Assembly (NCBI GenBank): GCA_016192145.1
Contig: JACPUT010000009.1
Coordinates: forward strand, 1-64,000
Reading direction: 5' to 3'
DNA: 64,000 bases
Source of the DNA: Acidobacteriota bacterium
Lineage (GTDB): Bacteria; Acidobacteriota; Holophagae; Holophagales; Holophagaceae
Below are positions 7,312 through 16,272 of this stretch, one piece after another. The translations under genes and the position numbers were made by a program. The notes below the pieces were generated by a model. It was given only the letters and a program-made list of their open reading frames with translations. It made no database searches and was not told where the DNA came from. Numbering within the stretch: the first letter of the stretch is position 1; each line of letters begins with the position of its first letter.

Positions 7312-9099
7312 ATGGGCCAGCGCCTCCTCATCGTGGATTCCGACCGGGCCTTCCTCCAAGAGCAGCGGGTGACCCTTGAATCGGCCTACGAGGTGGAGGT
7401 GAACTCCACCGTGGAAGGCGTGGTCGAGCGGCTCGAAAGCGGCCATTTCGCCGCCGCCCTCATCGCCGTGGAAGTGGACGAGAACCGGGGCTACGGCCTC
7501 TGCTCCACCATCCGCAAGCACGTGGCCCTCAAGGACGTGAGGATCGCCCTCATCAGCTCCAAGGCCACCGAGGATGAGTACAAGCGCCACCAGAGCCTCA
7601 AGGGCCGCGCGGACCTCTACCTCCACAAACCCATCGCCCCCAGCGCCCTCGTGGCCTCCCTCGGCGCGCTGGTGCCCCCCCGCCCCGTGGATCCCCACAA
7701 CCCCCTGGGGGATCTGGCGGATGACGGGCCCGACTTCCTGGATGAGCTCAAGAACCTGGAAGTGGATGAACTCTTCGCGGATACCGCCCTGGCGCCGGAT
7801 CCGCTGCCTCTCCCGGCCCTGCCCAAGCCGGCCCCGATGGCGGAGGCCCCTTCCCCCCTGGCCACCCAGCGCCTGTCGCCCATCCACCTCAACCCCATCT
7901 CCACCGCCCCGCCCCGCACGAACACGAGCGACTTGCTCCAGGCCCAGCTGGATGGCATGCATGAAAAGGTGAGGGCCCAGGAAGCCGAGCTCCAGGCCAA
8001 GGACGAACACCTGGCCCGCCTCCACGAGGAACTGCGCCACCTCCAGCACGATCGCGAGAGCATCACCGTGAACCTGGAAGCGCTGGAGCGCCAGAAGGAC
8101 GCCGCCAGCCGCCTGGAGGCCCAGCTGGCCGAGGCCCAGGCCCAGGCCCGCCGACTCGAGGAGATGGCGGGGAACGAAGAGACCCTTAAGGCCCAGTTGC
8201 TCGCCAGCCTGGAGGAGAAGCAGGAGCACCTCCTTCAGATCGAGGACCTCGGCAAGCAGGTGGCCGAGAAGACCCAGCGCCTCGTCGAAATCCTCAAGGA
8301 ACGCGACCGTTGGCAGGCGCAGGTGCTGGAGCTGGAGCCCTTCAAGGCCCAGGCCGAGAGCGCCCTCCGGGAGCTGCGCGATTGGCGGGAACGCGCCCAG
8401 GGCGCCGAGACCCGCCTTCAGACCATGGAAGAGATGCTTCAGCGGCTGCCCGTCGTCGAAAGGGAACTGGCCCTCCGCTCCGGCGAGCTGGAGAAGGCCA
8501 AGGCCGAGGCCCGCTCCATGCAGGAATCCATGGAGGGACTCGCCGCCCGCCATCAGGAACTGGAAACGCGAAGCCAGGCCCAGACCACCGAACTCCACTC
8601 CCTCCAAGGAGAGCTGGGCACCGCCCGCCAGGAGATGGCCGGCCTCGAAGCCACGCTGAAGGGCCAGGGCCTGCAGATGGCCCAGCTCCAGAACCGGATC
8701 CAGGAAGCGGAGGCCGTCACCGCCGGTGCCCGCACCGAAGCGGACTCGGCCAAGGCCAAGCTCGAGGAAGCGCAGGCCGAGCTGGCCACCAAGGCCGAGA
8801 ACCTCGAGAAGATGGGCAACGAGATCTTCGCCATCAGCGCCCAACGCAACGAGCTCCAGGCCCGCCTCGAGGACAGCGAGCACGCCCGCGAGCAGGAGCG
8901 CATGGAGATCATGCAGGGCCTGGACGCCAAGGAGTCGGAACTCCAGCGCGCCACCTCGGATCTGGCCCACGCCCAGCGCGAGGGCCAGGAGCTGCAGGGC
9001 CAGCTCGCCGAGCGCGGGGACCGCCTCCAACACCTCTCCGCCCTGCTCGAGGAACTCGCCGAGAAACTCCGCAAGGGCGCGGACTTGGCTCGGGGCTGA
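7312..9099 (+). CDS. pseudo-receiver domain with long coiled coil
   Basis: 595 residues. Residues 1-120 fold like a CheY receiver: LLIVDSD (Asp9, Asp11), helix-strand alternation, and Lys106 in LYLHKPI. The phosphate-accepting position, 52 residues before that lysine, is Glu54 (AVEVDEN) rather than Asp. A Pro-rich linker spans about 125-225, and the rest is continuous Glu/Gln/Ala/Leu coiled coil. The architecture resembles the myxobacterial motility protein FrzS, but equivalence is not shown. ATG 7312 with AAGGA upstream is the start. The stop overlaps the next gene's ATG, so the two are co-translated. A scaffold or polarity role is inference. Confidence 0.7.
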   Translation: MGQRLLIVDSDRAFLQEQRVTLESAYEVEVNSTVEGVVERLESGHFAAALIAVEVDENRGYGLCSTIRKHVALKDVRIALISSKATEDEYKRHQSLKGRADLYLHKPIAPSALVASLGALVPPRPVDPHNPLGDLADDGPDFLDELKNLEVDELFADTALAPDPLPLPALPKPAPMAEAPSPLATQRLSPIHLNPISTAPPRTNTSDLLQAQLDGMHEKVRAQEAELQAKDEHLARLHEELRHLQHDRESITVNLEALERQKDAASRLEAQLAEAQAQARRLEEMAGNEETLKAQLLASLEEKQEHLLQIEDLGKQVAEKTQRLVEILKERDRWQAQVLELEPFKAQAESALRELRDWRERAQGAETRLQTMEEMLQRLPVVERELALRSGELEKAKAEARSMQESMEGLAARHQELETRSQAQTTELHSLQGELGTARQEMAGLEATLKGQGLQMAQLQNRIQEAEAVTAGARTEADSAKAKLEEAQAELATKAENLEKMGNEIFAISAQRNELQARLEDSEHAREQERMEIMQGLDAKESELQRATSDLAHAQREGQELQGQLAERGDRLQHLSALLEELAEKLRKGADLARG

Positions 9100-10388
9100 T
9101 GGTCCCCTTCCTCCTTTCCCTGGCGGTCCTCGGCCTCTCCGCCTTCTTCGTACTTGCCGAATTCGCCGTGGTGCGCGTGCGCCCCACCCAGCTGGAACCC
9201 TTCCTCGGCGAGGATCCCCGGGCCCGGTTGGCCCTGGCCGTCCAGAAGGAGCTGGGGCGGCACCTCTCGGGGCTGCTCATGGGCATCACCGTGTGCGCCA
9301 TCGCCTTCGGCGCGATCGCCGAAGAGCCCGTGGCCCATGCGCTTCGCGGTCACCTGCCCTTCGTCCCGCCGAGGGTGGCAAGCCCCCTCGCCACCGGCAT
9401 CGCCCTCTTCGCCATGACCACCCTCCACGTGGTGCTCACGGAACTGGTGCCCCGGGGAGTGGCCATCCGGAGCGCCACCACCTGGGCCCTGCGCACGGCG
9501 GGGCCGCTCCTGTTCTGGTCGCGCGCGACCCATCCCTTCACCTGGGCCCTCATCCGCCTGGGCCGGGGCGTCGAACGGCTCATGGGGCTGCCCCCGGAGG
9601 AGCCCCATGGCGCCGAAATGCTGCCCAGCGAAGCCGAATTCCAGAAGCTCCTGGAGCAGAGCCAGGCCCAGGGCAAGCTGAGCCTGGATCGCAAGGAACT
9701 CATCGAAAACCTCTTCGAGTTCAGCAAGCGCACGGTGAAGGAGATCGCCGTCCCCCGCCAACTCGTGGTGACCTTCGAAGCCTCGGACCCTTTGGAGGAG
9801 AACCTCGAAAGGGCGCGCCGCACCCCCCACACCCGCATCCCCCTCGTGGAGGGCGATCTCGACCACGTGGTGGGCGTCGTCCACCTCAAGGAACTGCTCT
9901 GGGCCCTCCAGGATGGGCAGCAGGTGAATCTGAAGGACTTCGCGAGGCCCGCCTACTTCGTGCCGGAGATGAAGCCCATCCAAGGCCTCATGCTGGAGTT
10001 CCAGCAGCAGAAGCAGCACGTGGCCCTCGTGGTGAACGAACACGGCGGCGTGGATGGCCTCGTCACCTTGGAGGACGTGCTCGAGGAGCTGGTGGGCGAA
10101 ATCCAGGATGAGTTCGACCGCGAAGCCATCCAGCTGCGCAAGACCCGCGGCGGCGGGTGGGTGGCCCAGGGCACCGTCACGCTGGAACAGCTGGCCGACC
10201 ACCTGCAGCTCAACCTCGAGGTGGCGGAGGGCAGCATCTCCCTCGGCGGCTATTTCCAGGAGCGCCTGGGCCGCATCCTGCAAGTCGGCGACGAGCTGCG
10301 CATCGATGGCTGGCGCATCCGCGTGCTGGCCATGCGGGGGTTCGCTCCGGCCCGGTTCCTGCTGAAGCCCGTCCCCCACGATGAGTGA
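9099..10388 (+). CDS. CorC/HlyC-family membrane protein (DUF21-CBS)
   Basis: 429 residues. An N-terminal DUF21/CNNM membrane domain (about 1-185) has hydrophobic helices, starting with VPFLLSLAVLGLSAFFVLAE. It is followed by a CBS-pair domain (about 205-325; VPRQLVVTF; H-T-R-I-P-L-V-E; N-E-H-G-G-V-D-G-L-V-T-L-E-D) and a C-terminal CorC_HlyC domain (about 345-425). The family is linked to Mg2+/Co2+ efflux; the old name hemolysin is misleading. Its ATG overlaps the upstream stop (TGATG) and it overlaps the next gene by 8 bp, so it sits in a three-gene operon. Confidence 0.9.
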   Translation: MVPFLLSLAVLGLSAFFVLAEFAVVRVRPTQLEPFLGEDPRARLALAVQKELGRHLSGLLMGITVCAIAFGAIAEEPVAHALRGHLPFVPPRVASPLATGIALFAMTTLHVVLTELVPRGVAIRSATTWALRTAGPLLFWSRATHPFTWALIRLGRGVERLMGLPPEEPHGAEMLPSEAEFQKLLEQSQAQGKLSLDRKELIENLFEFSKRTVKEIAVPRQLVVTFEASDPLEENLERARRTPHTRIPLVEGDLDHVVGVVHLKELLWALQDGQQVNLKDFARPAYFVPEMKPIQGLMLEFQQQKQHVALVVNEHGGVDGLVTLEDVLEELVGEIQDEFDREAIQLRKTRGGGWVAQGTVTLEQLADHLQLNLEVAEGSISLGGYFQERLGRILQVGDELRIDGWRIRVLAMRGFAPARFLLKPVPHDE

Positions 10389-11208
10389 GCTGGACGCCTT
10401 CCTGCTCGCCGCGGGGCTCGGCACCCGCATGGGCCCCCTCAGCCAGGTGCTGCCCAAGCCCGCCTGGCCGCTGGGGGGGCGCAGCCTGCTGCAGTGGAGC
10501 GCCGACGGCCTTCGCGCCGCCGGTTTCACACGGCTCGCCTGCAACGCGCACCTGCACCCCGAGCGCCTGGCCGAGGCCGCCCCGGGCCTCGAGATCTGCC
10601 CCGAGCCCACGCTCCTGGGATCGGCCGGGGGCCTCCACCATGCCCGGGGGAGGGTCGGCGAAGCCCTCCTGGTGTGGAACGCCGACGCGCTGGGGGAAGT
10701 GCCCTGGAGCCACCTCCGCGACGCGCACCTGCGCGCGGGCGCCCAGCTCACCTGGCTCCTCGTCCCCCACCCCGGCGGGGCCTGGAATCCCGTGTTCACC
10801 GACGCGGCGGGCCGCGTGCTGCCCCTCGGCACCACCGGCCCCAAAGGCCCCTTTCACTTCACGGGAGCCTCGGTCTGGAGCCCCGGGGCTCTGGAGCTCC
10901 TGCCGCCGGGGCCCAGCGAGGTCCGGGATCTGCTGCCTCGGCTGACCGCCCATCACGCCCTCGTGGTGGAGCCCTTCCCCTGGCGGGAGGTGGGCACCCC
11001 CGACCAGCTCATCGAGGCCGCCGCCGCCCTCGCCCCGGCGGCCGAAGGACGGGTTCCCGGCTGCTACGTGCACCCCGGCGCCCGGCCCGCCGGCAAGCTC
11101 CGCCGCTGCGTCCTGGGCCCCGGTGCCGACCCGCACCCCGCCTTCGAGGATGCGGACGCCTTCTGGTTCGGGGAGGCGGGGCGGCAGGTTCGGCTGGCAC
11201 TCACCTAA
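10381..11208 (+). CDS. sugar-1-phosphate nucleotidyltransferase, MurU-like
   Basis: A 275-residue NTP-transferase. The signature LAAGLGTRMGPLSQVLPKPA at residue 9 onward binds nucleotide and metal, and N-A-D (WNADALG) is the second metal-binding motif. The single-domain size fits MurU (MurNAc-1-P uridylyltransferase) and related NDP-sugar enzymes; without AmgK next door the sugar is undetermined. ATG 10381 overlaps the CorC-like gene. The sequence is very Ala/Gly/Pro rich near the C-terminus. Confidence 0.8.
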   Translation: MSELDAFLLAAGLGTRMGPLSQVLPKPAWPLGGRSLLQWSADGLRAAGFTRLACNAHLHPERLAEAAPGLEICPEPTLLGSAGGLHHARGRVGEALLVWNADALGEVPWSHLRDAHLRAGAQLTWLLVPHPGGAWNPVFTDAAGRVLPLGTTGPKGPFHFTGASVWSPGALELLPPGPSEVRDLLPRLTAHHALVVEPFPWREVGTPDQLIEAAAALAPAAEGRVPGCYVHPGARPAGKLRRCVLGPGADPHPAFEDADAFWFGEAGRQVRLALT

Positions 11209-11228
11209 ATCCGGCCCAGGATGGAGGG

Positions 11229-11666
11229 ATGGACGTCCCTTCCGTCTTGAGCCCCGGCATCCAGCGCCCCGGCGCCCAGGGGCGCTCCGCCCCGGACGAG
11301 GCCCGCATCCAGAAGCTCCAGGCCCGGGATCGGGAGGTGAGGGCGCACGAACAGGCCCACCTCGCCGCCGCCGGGGGCCTCGCCCGGGGCGGCGCCGCCT
11401 ACACCTACGAAAAGGGCCCCGATGGCAGGCTCTATGCCACCGGCGGCGAGGTGGGCCTCGACACCAGCCCCATCCCGAACAACCCCGGCGCCACCCTCGC
11501 CAAGGCCCGCCAGATCCAGGCCGCCGCCACCGCGCCGGCTGACCCCAGCCCCCAGGATCGGGCCGTGGCGGCGGCGGCCGCCCGGATGGCCGCCGCCGCC
11601 AGCCGGGACCTGGCTAAGCAGGCCGACGGCTCCGAGGGTGCCTCCCGATTGGATCTCGTCGGCTGA
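11229..11666 (+). CDS. SprA-related (putative metallopeptidase) protein
   Basis: 145 residues. The segment around 35-80 is the SprA-related signature: EVRAHEQAHLAAAGG, then G-A-A-Y-T-Y-E-K-G-P-D-G-R-L-Y-A-T-G-G-E-V. The HEQAH element resembles a zinc-peptidase helix, though catalysis is unproven for the family. The C-terminus is Ala-rich with a short tail (KQADGSEGASRLDLVG). It starts at ATG 11229, 20 bp after the nucleotidyltransferase, so it may be in the same transcript. The role is unknown. Confidence 0.75.
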   Translation: MDVPSVLSPGIQRPGAQGRSAPDEARIQKLQARDREVRAHEQAHLAAAGGLARGGAAYTYEKGPDGRLYATGGEVGLDTSPIPNNPGATLAKARQIQAAATAPADPSPQDRAVAAAAARMAAAASRDLAKQADGSEGASRLDLVG

Positions 11667-11709
11667 TCCGCTGCCCAGCCGCTTCGCCTTGTGCCAGGAT
11701 GGGCACTGA

Positions 11710-13608
11710 ATGACCACCCGCCGCCCCCGAACCGTCCGCGTGCCCGATCCGATCGCCCCCCTCTTCCTGAAGGCGGAGGAAGTGGTCTCCGGCTACTTCG
11801 CCTCCCTGATCAACCGCCCCGAGGATGGGCATCTGGAGATCGCCGGGCAACGCTACCTGCTCGTCCGGGCCGGTTCCCTCTCCGTGGAGTTCTTCGATCT
11901 GGTGGCGGAACTCTACGGTCCCGGCCGGGAGGAGGAAGCCGAGGCCTTCGCCCGCAACCTGCTCTTCGATCTGGCCCATGCCATGGGCCGCTCCGACGCC
12001 AAAGCCTTCCAGGCCAAGATGGGCCTCACGGATCCCCTGGCCAAGTTGAGCGCGGGCCCCGTGCACTTCGCCCACGCGGGCTGGGCCACGGTGGACATCC
12101 ACCCGGATAGCCAGCCCAGCCCCGACGACTCCTTCTTCCTCCACTACGACCATCCCGCCAGCTTCGAGGCGCAGGCCTGGCTCGATTCGGGGCGCACACG
12201 CCAGCGCCCCGCCTGCATCATGAACTCCGGCTACAGCAGCGGCTGGTGCCAGGAGAGCTTCGGCCTGCCCCTCGTGGCCACGGAGCTGTTCTGCCGGGCC
12301 AAGGGTGATTCCTGCTGCCGCTTCATCATGGCCCCCCCCGCCCAGATGGAAAGCCGGCTCCGGAATTACGAGGGATTCAATGGCGCGCTCCTGCCCACGG
12401 GCGTGGAGATCCCCGACTTCTTCGCCCGCAAGCGCCTGGAGGAGGAACTCCGCCGCAGCCGCGACGAACTCGAGGCCCGCGTGGAAGAGCGCACCCGCGA
12501 ATTGGCCGTGGCCCACGAGCGCATGCGCAAGACGCAGAAGCTGGAAGCCCTGGGCCGGTTGGCCGGGGGCGTCTCGCACGACTTCAACAACCTGCTCACG
12601 GCCATGCTCGGCTACGCGGAGTTGGCCCAGGGCCAATTCGCCGATGGCGGCAGCCCCGAAAGCAGCCTCGCCCAGCTGAAGGCCACGGCGCTCCGGGCGG
12701 CGGGGCTCACGCGTCAGCTGCTGGCCTTCAGCCGGCGGCAGGTGCTGCGCACGGAGGTGCTGGATCTCACCTCCGTGGTGCTCGGCATGGCCGAGATGCT
12801 GCGGCCCGTGCTGGGCGAGCAGGTCACCCTCGAGCTGGAACTGGATCCCTCCGCGGGCTTCCTCGAAGCGGATCCGGCCCAGCTGGAGCAGGTGATCCTC
12901 AACCTCGCCCTCAATGCCCGGGATGCCATGGCCCGGGATGGGGTCCTCCACCTGGCCACCCGCCGGGTGAAGCACGAGGGCACTTCCTGGGTCGAGCTGG
13001 AAGTCCGCGACAACGGGCAGGGCATGGATGAGGAGGTGCTCTCGCACCTCTACGAGCCCTTCTTCACCACGAAGCCCCTGGGTGAAGGCACGGGGCTGGG
13101 CCTCGCCACCGTCTACGGCATCGTGGAGCAGAGCGGGGGCCAGATCACCGTGGAGAGCGCGCCCGGGGAGGGCACCACGTTCCTCGTGCGCTTCCCCCCG
13201 GCCAACGTCACCCGCCCCCTGGACGGACCGGTCCCGGAAGCCGCTCCAGCGCCCCGCCAGGGCACCATCCTCGTGGTGGAGGATGAAGGTGCCGTCCGCG
13301 AGGCCGTGGTGCGGATCCTCCAGCGGGCCGGGCACTCGGTGCTGCAGGCCGCCAACCCCTTGGAAGCGCTGGATCTCGTGGACGCGCACCCCGAGACCAT
13401 CCACCTCCTCCTCACCGACATGGTGATGCCCCACCTCAGCGGGAAGGAACTGGCCGCCCGCTTCCGCGCCCTCCGTTCCGATGCCGTGGTGCTCTACATG
13501 AGCGGCTACACGGAGCAGGAGCTGGGCCCCGAGGAGAGCCGCCGCTTCCTCCAGAAGCCCTTCACCCGGGACGCCCTGCTCGCCAAGGTGGCGGAGCTGC
13601 TGGGATAG
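11710..13608 (+). CDS. V4R-domain hybrid histidine kinase
   Basis: 632 residues, with no membrane segment. Residues about 10-125 resemble the XylR N-terminal activator domain. Residues about 130-208 are a V4R domain with conserved Cys/Gly (SGYSSGWCQESFG; G-D-S-C-C-R-F), typical of small-molecule or metal sensing. A coiled coil leads to HisKA with His290 (GVSHDFNNLL), then HATPase_c (N-A-R-D-A-M; DNGQGM; GTGLGLATVYG) and a C-terminal receiver (ILVVEDEG; LLLTDMVMP; FLQKPF). It is a cytosolic sensor kinase that can phosphorylate its own receiver. No partner regulator is adjacent and the ligand is unknown. Confidence 0.9.
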   Translation: MTTRRPRTVRVPDPIAPLFLKAEEVVSGYFASLINRPEDGHLEIAGQRYLLVRAGSLSVEFFDLVAELYGPGREEEAEAFARNLLFDLAHAMGRSDAKAFQAKMGLTDPLAKLSAGPVHFAHAGWATVDIHPDSQPSPDDSFFLHYDHPASFEAQAWLDSGRTRQRPACIMNSGYSSGWCQESFGLPLVATELFCRAKGDSCCRFIMAPPAQMESRLRNYEGFNGALLPTGVEIPDFFARKRLEEELRRSRDELEARVEERTRELAVAHERMRKTQKLEALGRLAGGVSHDFNNLLTAMLGYAELAQGQFADGGSPESSLAQLKATALRAAGLTRQLLAFSRRQVLRTEVLDLTSVVLGMAEMLRPVLGEQVTLELELDPSAGFLEADPAQLEQVILNLALNARDAMARDGVLHLATRRVKHEGTSWVELEVRDNGQGMDEEVLSHLYEPFFTTKPLGEGTGLGLATVYGIVEQSGGQITVESAPGEGTTFLVRFPPANVTRPLDGPVPEAAPAPRQGTILVVEDEGAVREAVVRILQRAGHSVLQAANPLEALDLVDAHPETIHLLLTDMVMPHLSGKELAARFRALRSDAVVLYMSGYTEQELGPEESRRFLQKPFTRDALLAKVAELLG

Positions 13609-13663
13609 GCCCGCCCGGGAAACCCTTGGTCCACCCACCCATCCCCGGTCATCCTGGTACCTG

Positions 13664-13831
13664 ATGAACCCGCCCGTGGAAGCCCTCAGCCCCCTCCGCC
13701 CGACGAGCCAGACCCCGGCCCGGGCCGAGGAGCGCCCGACGGCCCGCCCCGACCGGGCCCGGGCCGAGCGCGCCCTGGGCAATCAGGCCAAGGCCGACGG
13801 CCTGGGGCAGCACCTGGACGTGCTGGCTTAA
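13664..13831 (+). CDS. 55-residue ORF resembling a SprA-related tail
   Basis: Encodes 55 residues rich in Pro, Arg and Ala, ending N-Q-A-K-A-D-G-L-G-Q-H-L-D-V-L-A. That end resembles the C-terminal tail of the SprA-related protein 2 kb upstream (K-Q-A-D-G-S-E-G-A-S-R-L-D-L-V-G). Its stop overlaps the convergent transporter gene by 4 bp. There is no clear ribosome-binding site. It may be a degraded paralogue or a small real protein. Confidence 0.4.
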   Translation: MNPPVEALSPLRPTSQTPARAEERPTARPDRARAERALGNQAKADGLGQHLDVLA

Positions 13832-14967
13832 TCGGCCCGCTGCGCCACCGGGCTGAAGCGCCCCAGGACCGCGGCCCCGCAGCCCACCAGCACGCCCGGC
13901 AGGAAGCCCAGGGCCATGGCGCTGGCCGTGGTGACGAGCAGCAGCCCCGGCTGCTCCGCCCGGCGACCGCTCTCCGCCAGGGCCAGGCCCGAGAAGAGCA
14001 GCATCACGCCCAGCAGGGCGGCCGGGAAGGCCTGGGCGAGGCCCATGAGCGAGGCGCCGAAGGCCACCGCCAGGATCACCTTCGCGGAACCCAGCAGGAG
14101 GATGGCCCCGTGGGTGCGGGCGCCGAAGCGGGCCTGCCCCGCGAGCCCGCCCGCCCCATGGCACATGGGCATGCCCCCGAACCACCCCGTGAGCAGGTTC
14201 ATGAGGCCCACCGAAATCGCCACCTTTCGTTCGGTGGGCGCCTCCTCGGGAAAGAGGTCTCGCGCCAGCGCACATACCGCCACCACGGAATTCAGCAGCG
14301 TCACCGGCAACTGGGGCACGGCGGCCTTCCAGAAGGCCGCGCCCCAATCCCCGGTGGCGATGGGGATGAGGTGGGGCAGGTGTAGGCCCACGTGGAGGTC
14401 AGACCAGGCCTGGGGCGTGCGCCACAGCGTGATCGCGAGGCCCGCCCCGAAGAGCAGGAGGGCCACCGGCGTCCGTTCCTTGCGCAGCATCCACCAGCCC
14501 AGGGCCAAAGCGGGGAGGCCCAGCCACCAGCGATCCAGGCCCGCGTGCCAGGCCAGCTCCAGCCCCTTGATGGCCAGCTGCAGGCCCAGGGCCAGCTGCA
14601 GGCCGCGCACCACATCGCCGGGCACCAGCTGGGCGAGGCGGCTCACCAGGCCCGTGAGGCCCGCCAGGAGCACGAGGCCGCTCACCAGCATGCCCGCCGC
14701 CAGGATCTGCGGCACCGTGAGCCCCTGGGTCAGGGCCACCGCCGCGATGGCCTTCATGGGCTGCACGGCCATGGGGATGCGGAAGGTCAGACCCGTGATG
14801 ACGTTCAGCACCCCCGCGAAGAAGAGCGCCACGCCGAAATCGAGGCCATTCTGCCGCGACATCCCCAGCAGCAGCGGCAGGAAGGTGCCCAGGTCGCCCA
14901 GGGCGCCCGCCCACTCCGCCGCGTCGAATCGGGCGGCACGGAGTTGCTCGCGAAGGGAGAACGACAT
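13828..14967 (-). CDS. MOT1-type molybdate/sulfate transporter
   Basis: A 379-residue, very hydrophobic inner-membrane protein with about 10-12 helices. The N-terminal block EWAGALGDLGTFLPLLLGMS and the segment M-A-V-Q-P-M-K-A-I are the repeated signatures of the MOT1 family (SulP superfamily without STAS domain). A second signature near residue 255 is G-W-F-G-G-M-P-M-C-H-G-A-G-G-L. Plant and algal members move molybdate; bacterial members are mostly annotated sulfate/molybdate without proof. No molybdenum-cofactor gene is adjacent. Confidence 0.85.
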   Translation of the reverse strand: MSFSLREQLRAARFDAAEWAGALGDLGTFLPLLLGMSRQNGLDFGVALFFAGVLNVITGLTFRIPMAVQPMKAIAAVALTQGLTVPQILAAGMLVSGLVLLAGLTGLVSRLAQLVPGDVVRGLQLALGLQLAIKGLELAWHAGLDRWWLGLPALALGWWMLRKERTPVALLLFGAGLAITLWRTPQAWSDLHVGLHLPHLIPIATGDWGAAFWKAAVPQLPVTLLNSVVAVCALARDLFPEEAPTERKVAISVGLMNLLTGWFGGMPMCHGAGGLAGQARFGARTHGAILLLGSAKVILAVAFGASLMGLAQAFPAALLGVMLLFSGLALAESGRRAEQPGLLLVTTASAMALGFLPGVLVGCGAAVLGRFSPVAQRAD

Positions 14968-15011
14968 CCCGGAAGACTACCGTGCCCCTTCCGTGACCGT
15001 CCTCAGGATTC

Positions 15012-15050
15012 GGGTGGTCCGGATGGGGCATGCCCCCATCCGGACCACCC
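15012..15050 (-). terminator. 17-bp hairpin after the S41 peptidase gene
   Basis: GGGTGGTCCGGATGGGG (15012-15028), loop CATGC, and the exact complement at 15034-15050. It sits 10 bp beyond the S41 stop and upstream of the transporter gene. There is no T-run, so Rho-independent action is likely but not certain. Confidence 0.65.
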
Positions 15051-15060
15051 CCGCGACGGC

Positions 15061-16131
15061 TCAGCGGCGGCTGTAGACGGGCGCCTCGACCTCCCCCTTC
15101 TCCACCTTGGCGAGGAGGCCTTCCAGCCGCTTCCGGTAGCCCGCATCCTTTTCCTTCTCGAGGATGCCTTTGAGGATGGCCACGTGGGCCGTGCGGAGCG
15201 CATCTGCGGCGGGCACGGCCACATCGGGCTTCACGCCCACGTGCTCCCAGTTCGTTTTGGTGATGGGGTTGATGGCCCGGCCCGTGGGCACGAAGGCGAC
15301 GAAGCCGTGGCCCAGGGCCACCGCGCCCCCGGGGTTGGCGCCGCCGCCCGTGACCTCGCCCACGAGGGTCGCCCGCTTCTGCGTCTGGAAGTCGTAGGCG
15401 CACTCCTCGCCCCCGGAGAAGGTGCGGGCGGACGTGAGCACGTAGACGGGGTTGGTGTAGCGCGGGGAGACCGTGGGGGTCGTCCAGAATTCCCGGGTGA
15501 CGTCGCGGGGGCGGTTGTAGATGGAGTTGAGGTGGCGGGAGTCCCCCAGCGCGAAGAAGTGGCTGACCAGGTAGGCCACGCTCTCGGGATCGCCGCCCCC
15601 GTTCAGGCGCAGGTCGAGAATGAGCGCCTCGGTTCCCGACAAAAGGGAGAGGGCGGCGGAGAAGGCCGGTCCCACGAACTCCGTGGGCCCGAAGCCCCGC
15701 ACATCCAGGTAGCCGATGTTGCCGGGGAGCTGCTCGACCTTGGCGATGCCAAAGGCGCGGCGCTCCGCCTGCAGCCGCGTCTGGGCCACTTCCTCCTTCG
15801 TGGGGGGCTTGTCCTCGTCATCGCTTCCGGGTTTGAACCCGGGATCGAAGCGCACGCGGAAGTGGCCGTCCTTCCCCAGCTCCCGCAGATCCTTGGAAAG
15901 GGCCTCGGTGAAGGCCTGAGGGGTGGTGGCCCCCTCGTAAGCCCCCTTCGCGACCTTGGCCGTGAGGGCCTGGCCCACGGTGGCCGCCACCTCGGGGAAC
16001 ACGTACCGGGCCTTCAGTTCCTTGGCGAGGGTCTCCACCACGGCCTTGCGCTGGGGGGCCGTGATGGGTGCGGGGGCATCCTGGCCGGTGAGGGTGGCCA
16101 CGATGGCGGGGAGGAGGAGCAGGGATTTCAT
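15061..16131 (-). CDS. S41-family (C-terminal-processing-like) peptidase
   Basis: 356 residues with a short signal peptide (K-S-L-L-L-L-P-A-I-V-A-T-L, residues 2-14). An N-terminal helical IRBP/tricorn-type domain is followed by the S41 core: ILDLRLNGGG, the nucleophile region T-S-A-R-T-F-S-G-G-E-E, and a conserved lysine near K-R-A-T-L-V-G-E-V-T-G-G-G. No PDZ domain is evident, so it is closer to the IRBP-like S41B group than to CtpA. Probably periplasmic. It is divergent from an Lrp/AsnC regulator, 141 bp apart, which may control it. Confidence 0.85.
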   Translation of the reverse strand: MKSLLLLPAIVATLTGQDAPAPITAPQRKAVVETLAKELKARYVFPEVAATVGQALTAKVAKGAYEGATTPQAFTEALSKDLRELGKDGHFRVRFDPGFKPGSDDEDKPPTKEEVAQTRLQAERRAFGIAKVEQLPGNIGYLDVRGFGPTEFVGPAFSAALSLLSGTEALILDLRLNGGGDPESVAYLVSHFFALGDSRHLNSIYNRPRDVTREFWTTPTVSPRYTNPVYVLTSARTFSGGEECAYDFQTQKRATLVGEVTGGGANPGGAVALGHGFVAFVPTGRAINPITKTNWEHVGVKPDVAVPAADALRTAHVAILKGILEKEKDAGYRKRLEGLLAKVEKGEVEAPVYSRR

Positions 16132-16272
16132 GGGTGGGAGTCTCCGGGTTCAGGAAGGTCCGGCATCGGGCCGGCCACCCCCAGGATTCGCCCTCGGGCT
16201 GCCAATGCTTAGGCGGCAAGGTGCCGGTTGATCGGCAGAATGCCAGGTGCGCCCGAAGTGGGAGAATGGGGC

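Noticed and set aside
7285-9033. 582-residue minus-strand ORF opposite the coiled-coil gene
   Set aside because: A low-complexity Leu/Gly/Glu shadow produced by third-position GC bias; the plus-strand frame has a receiver domain and ribosome site.
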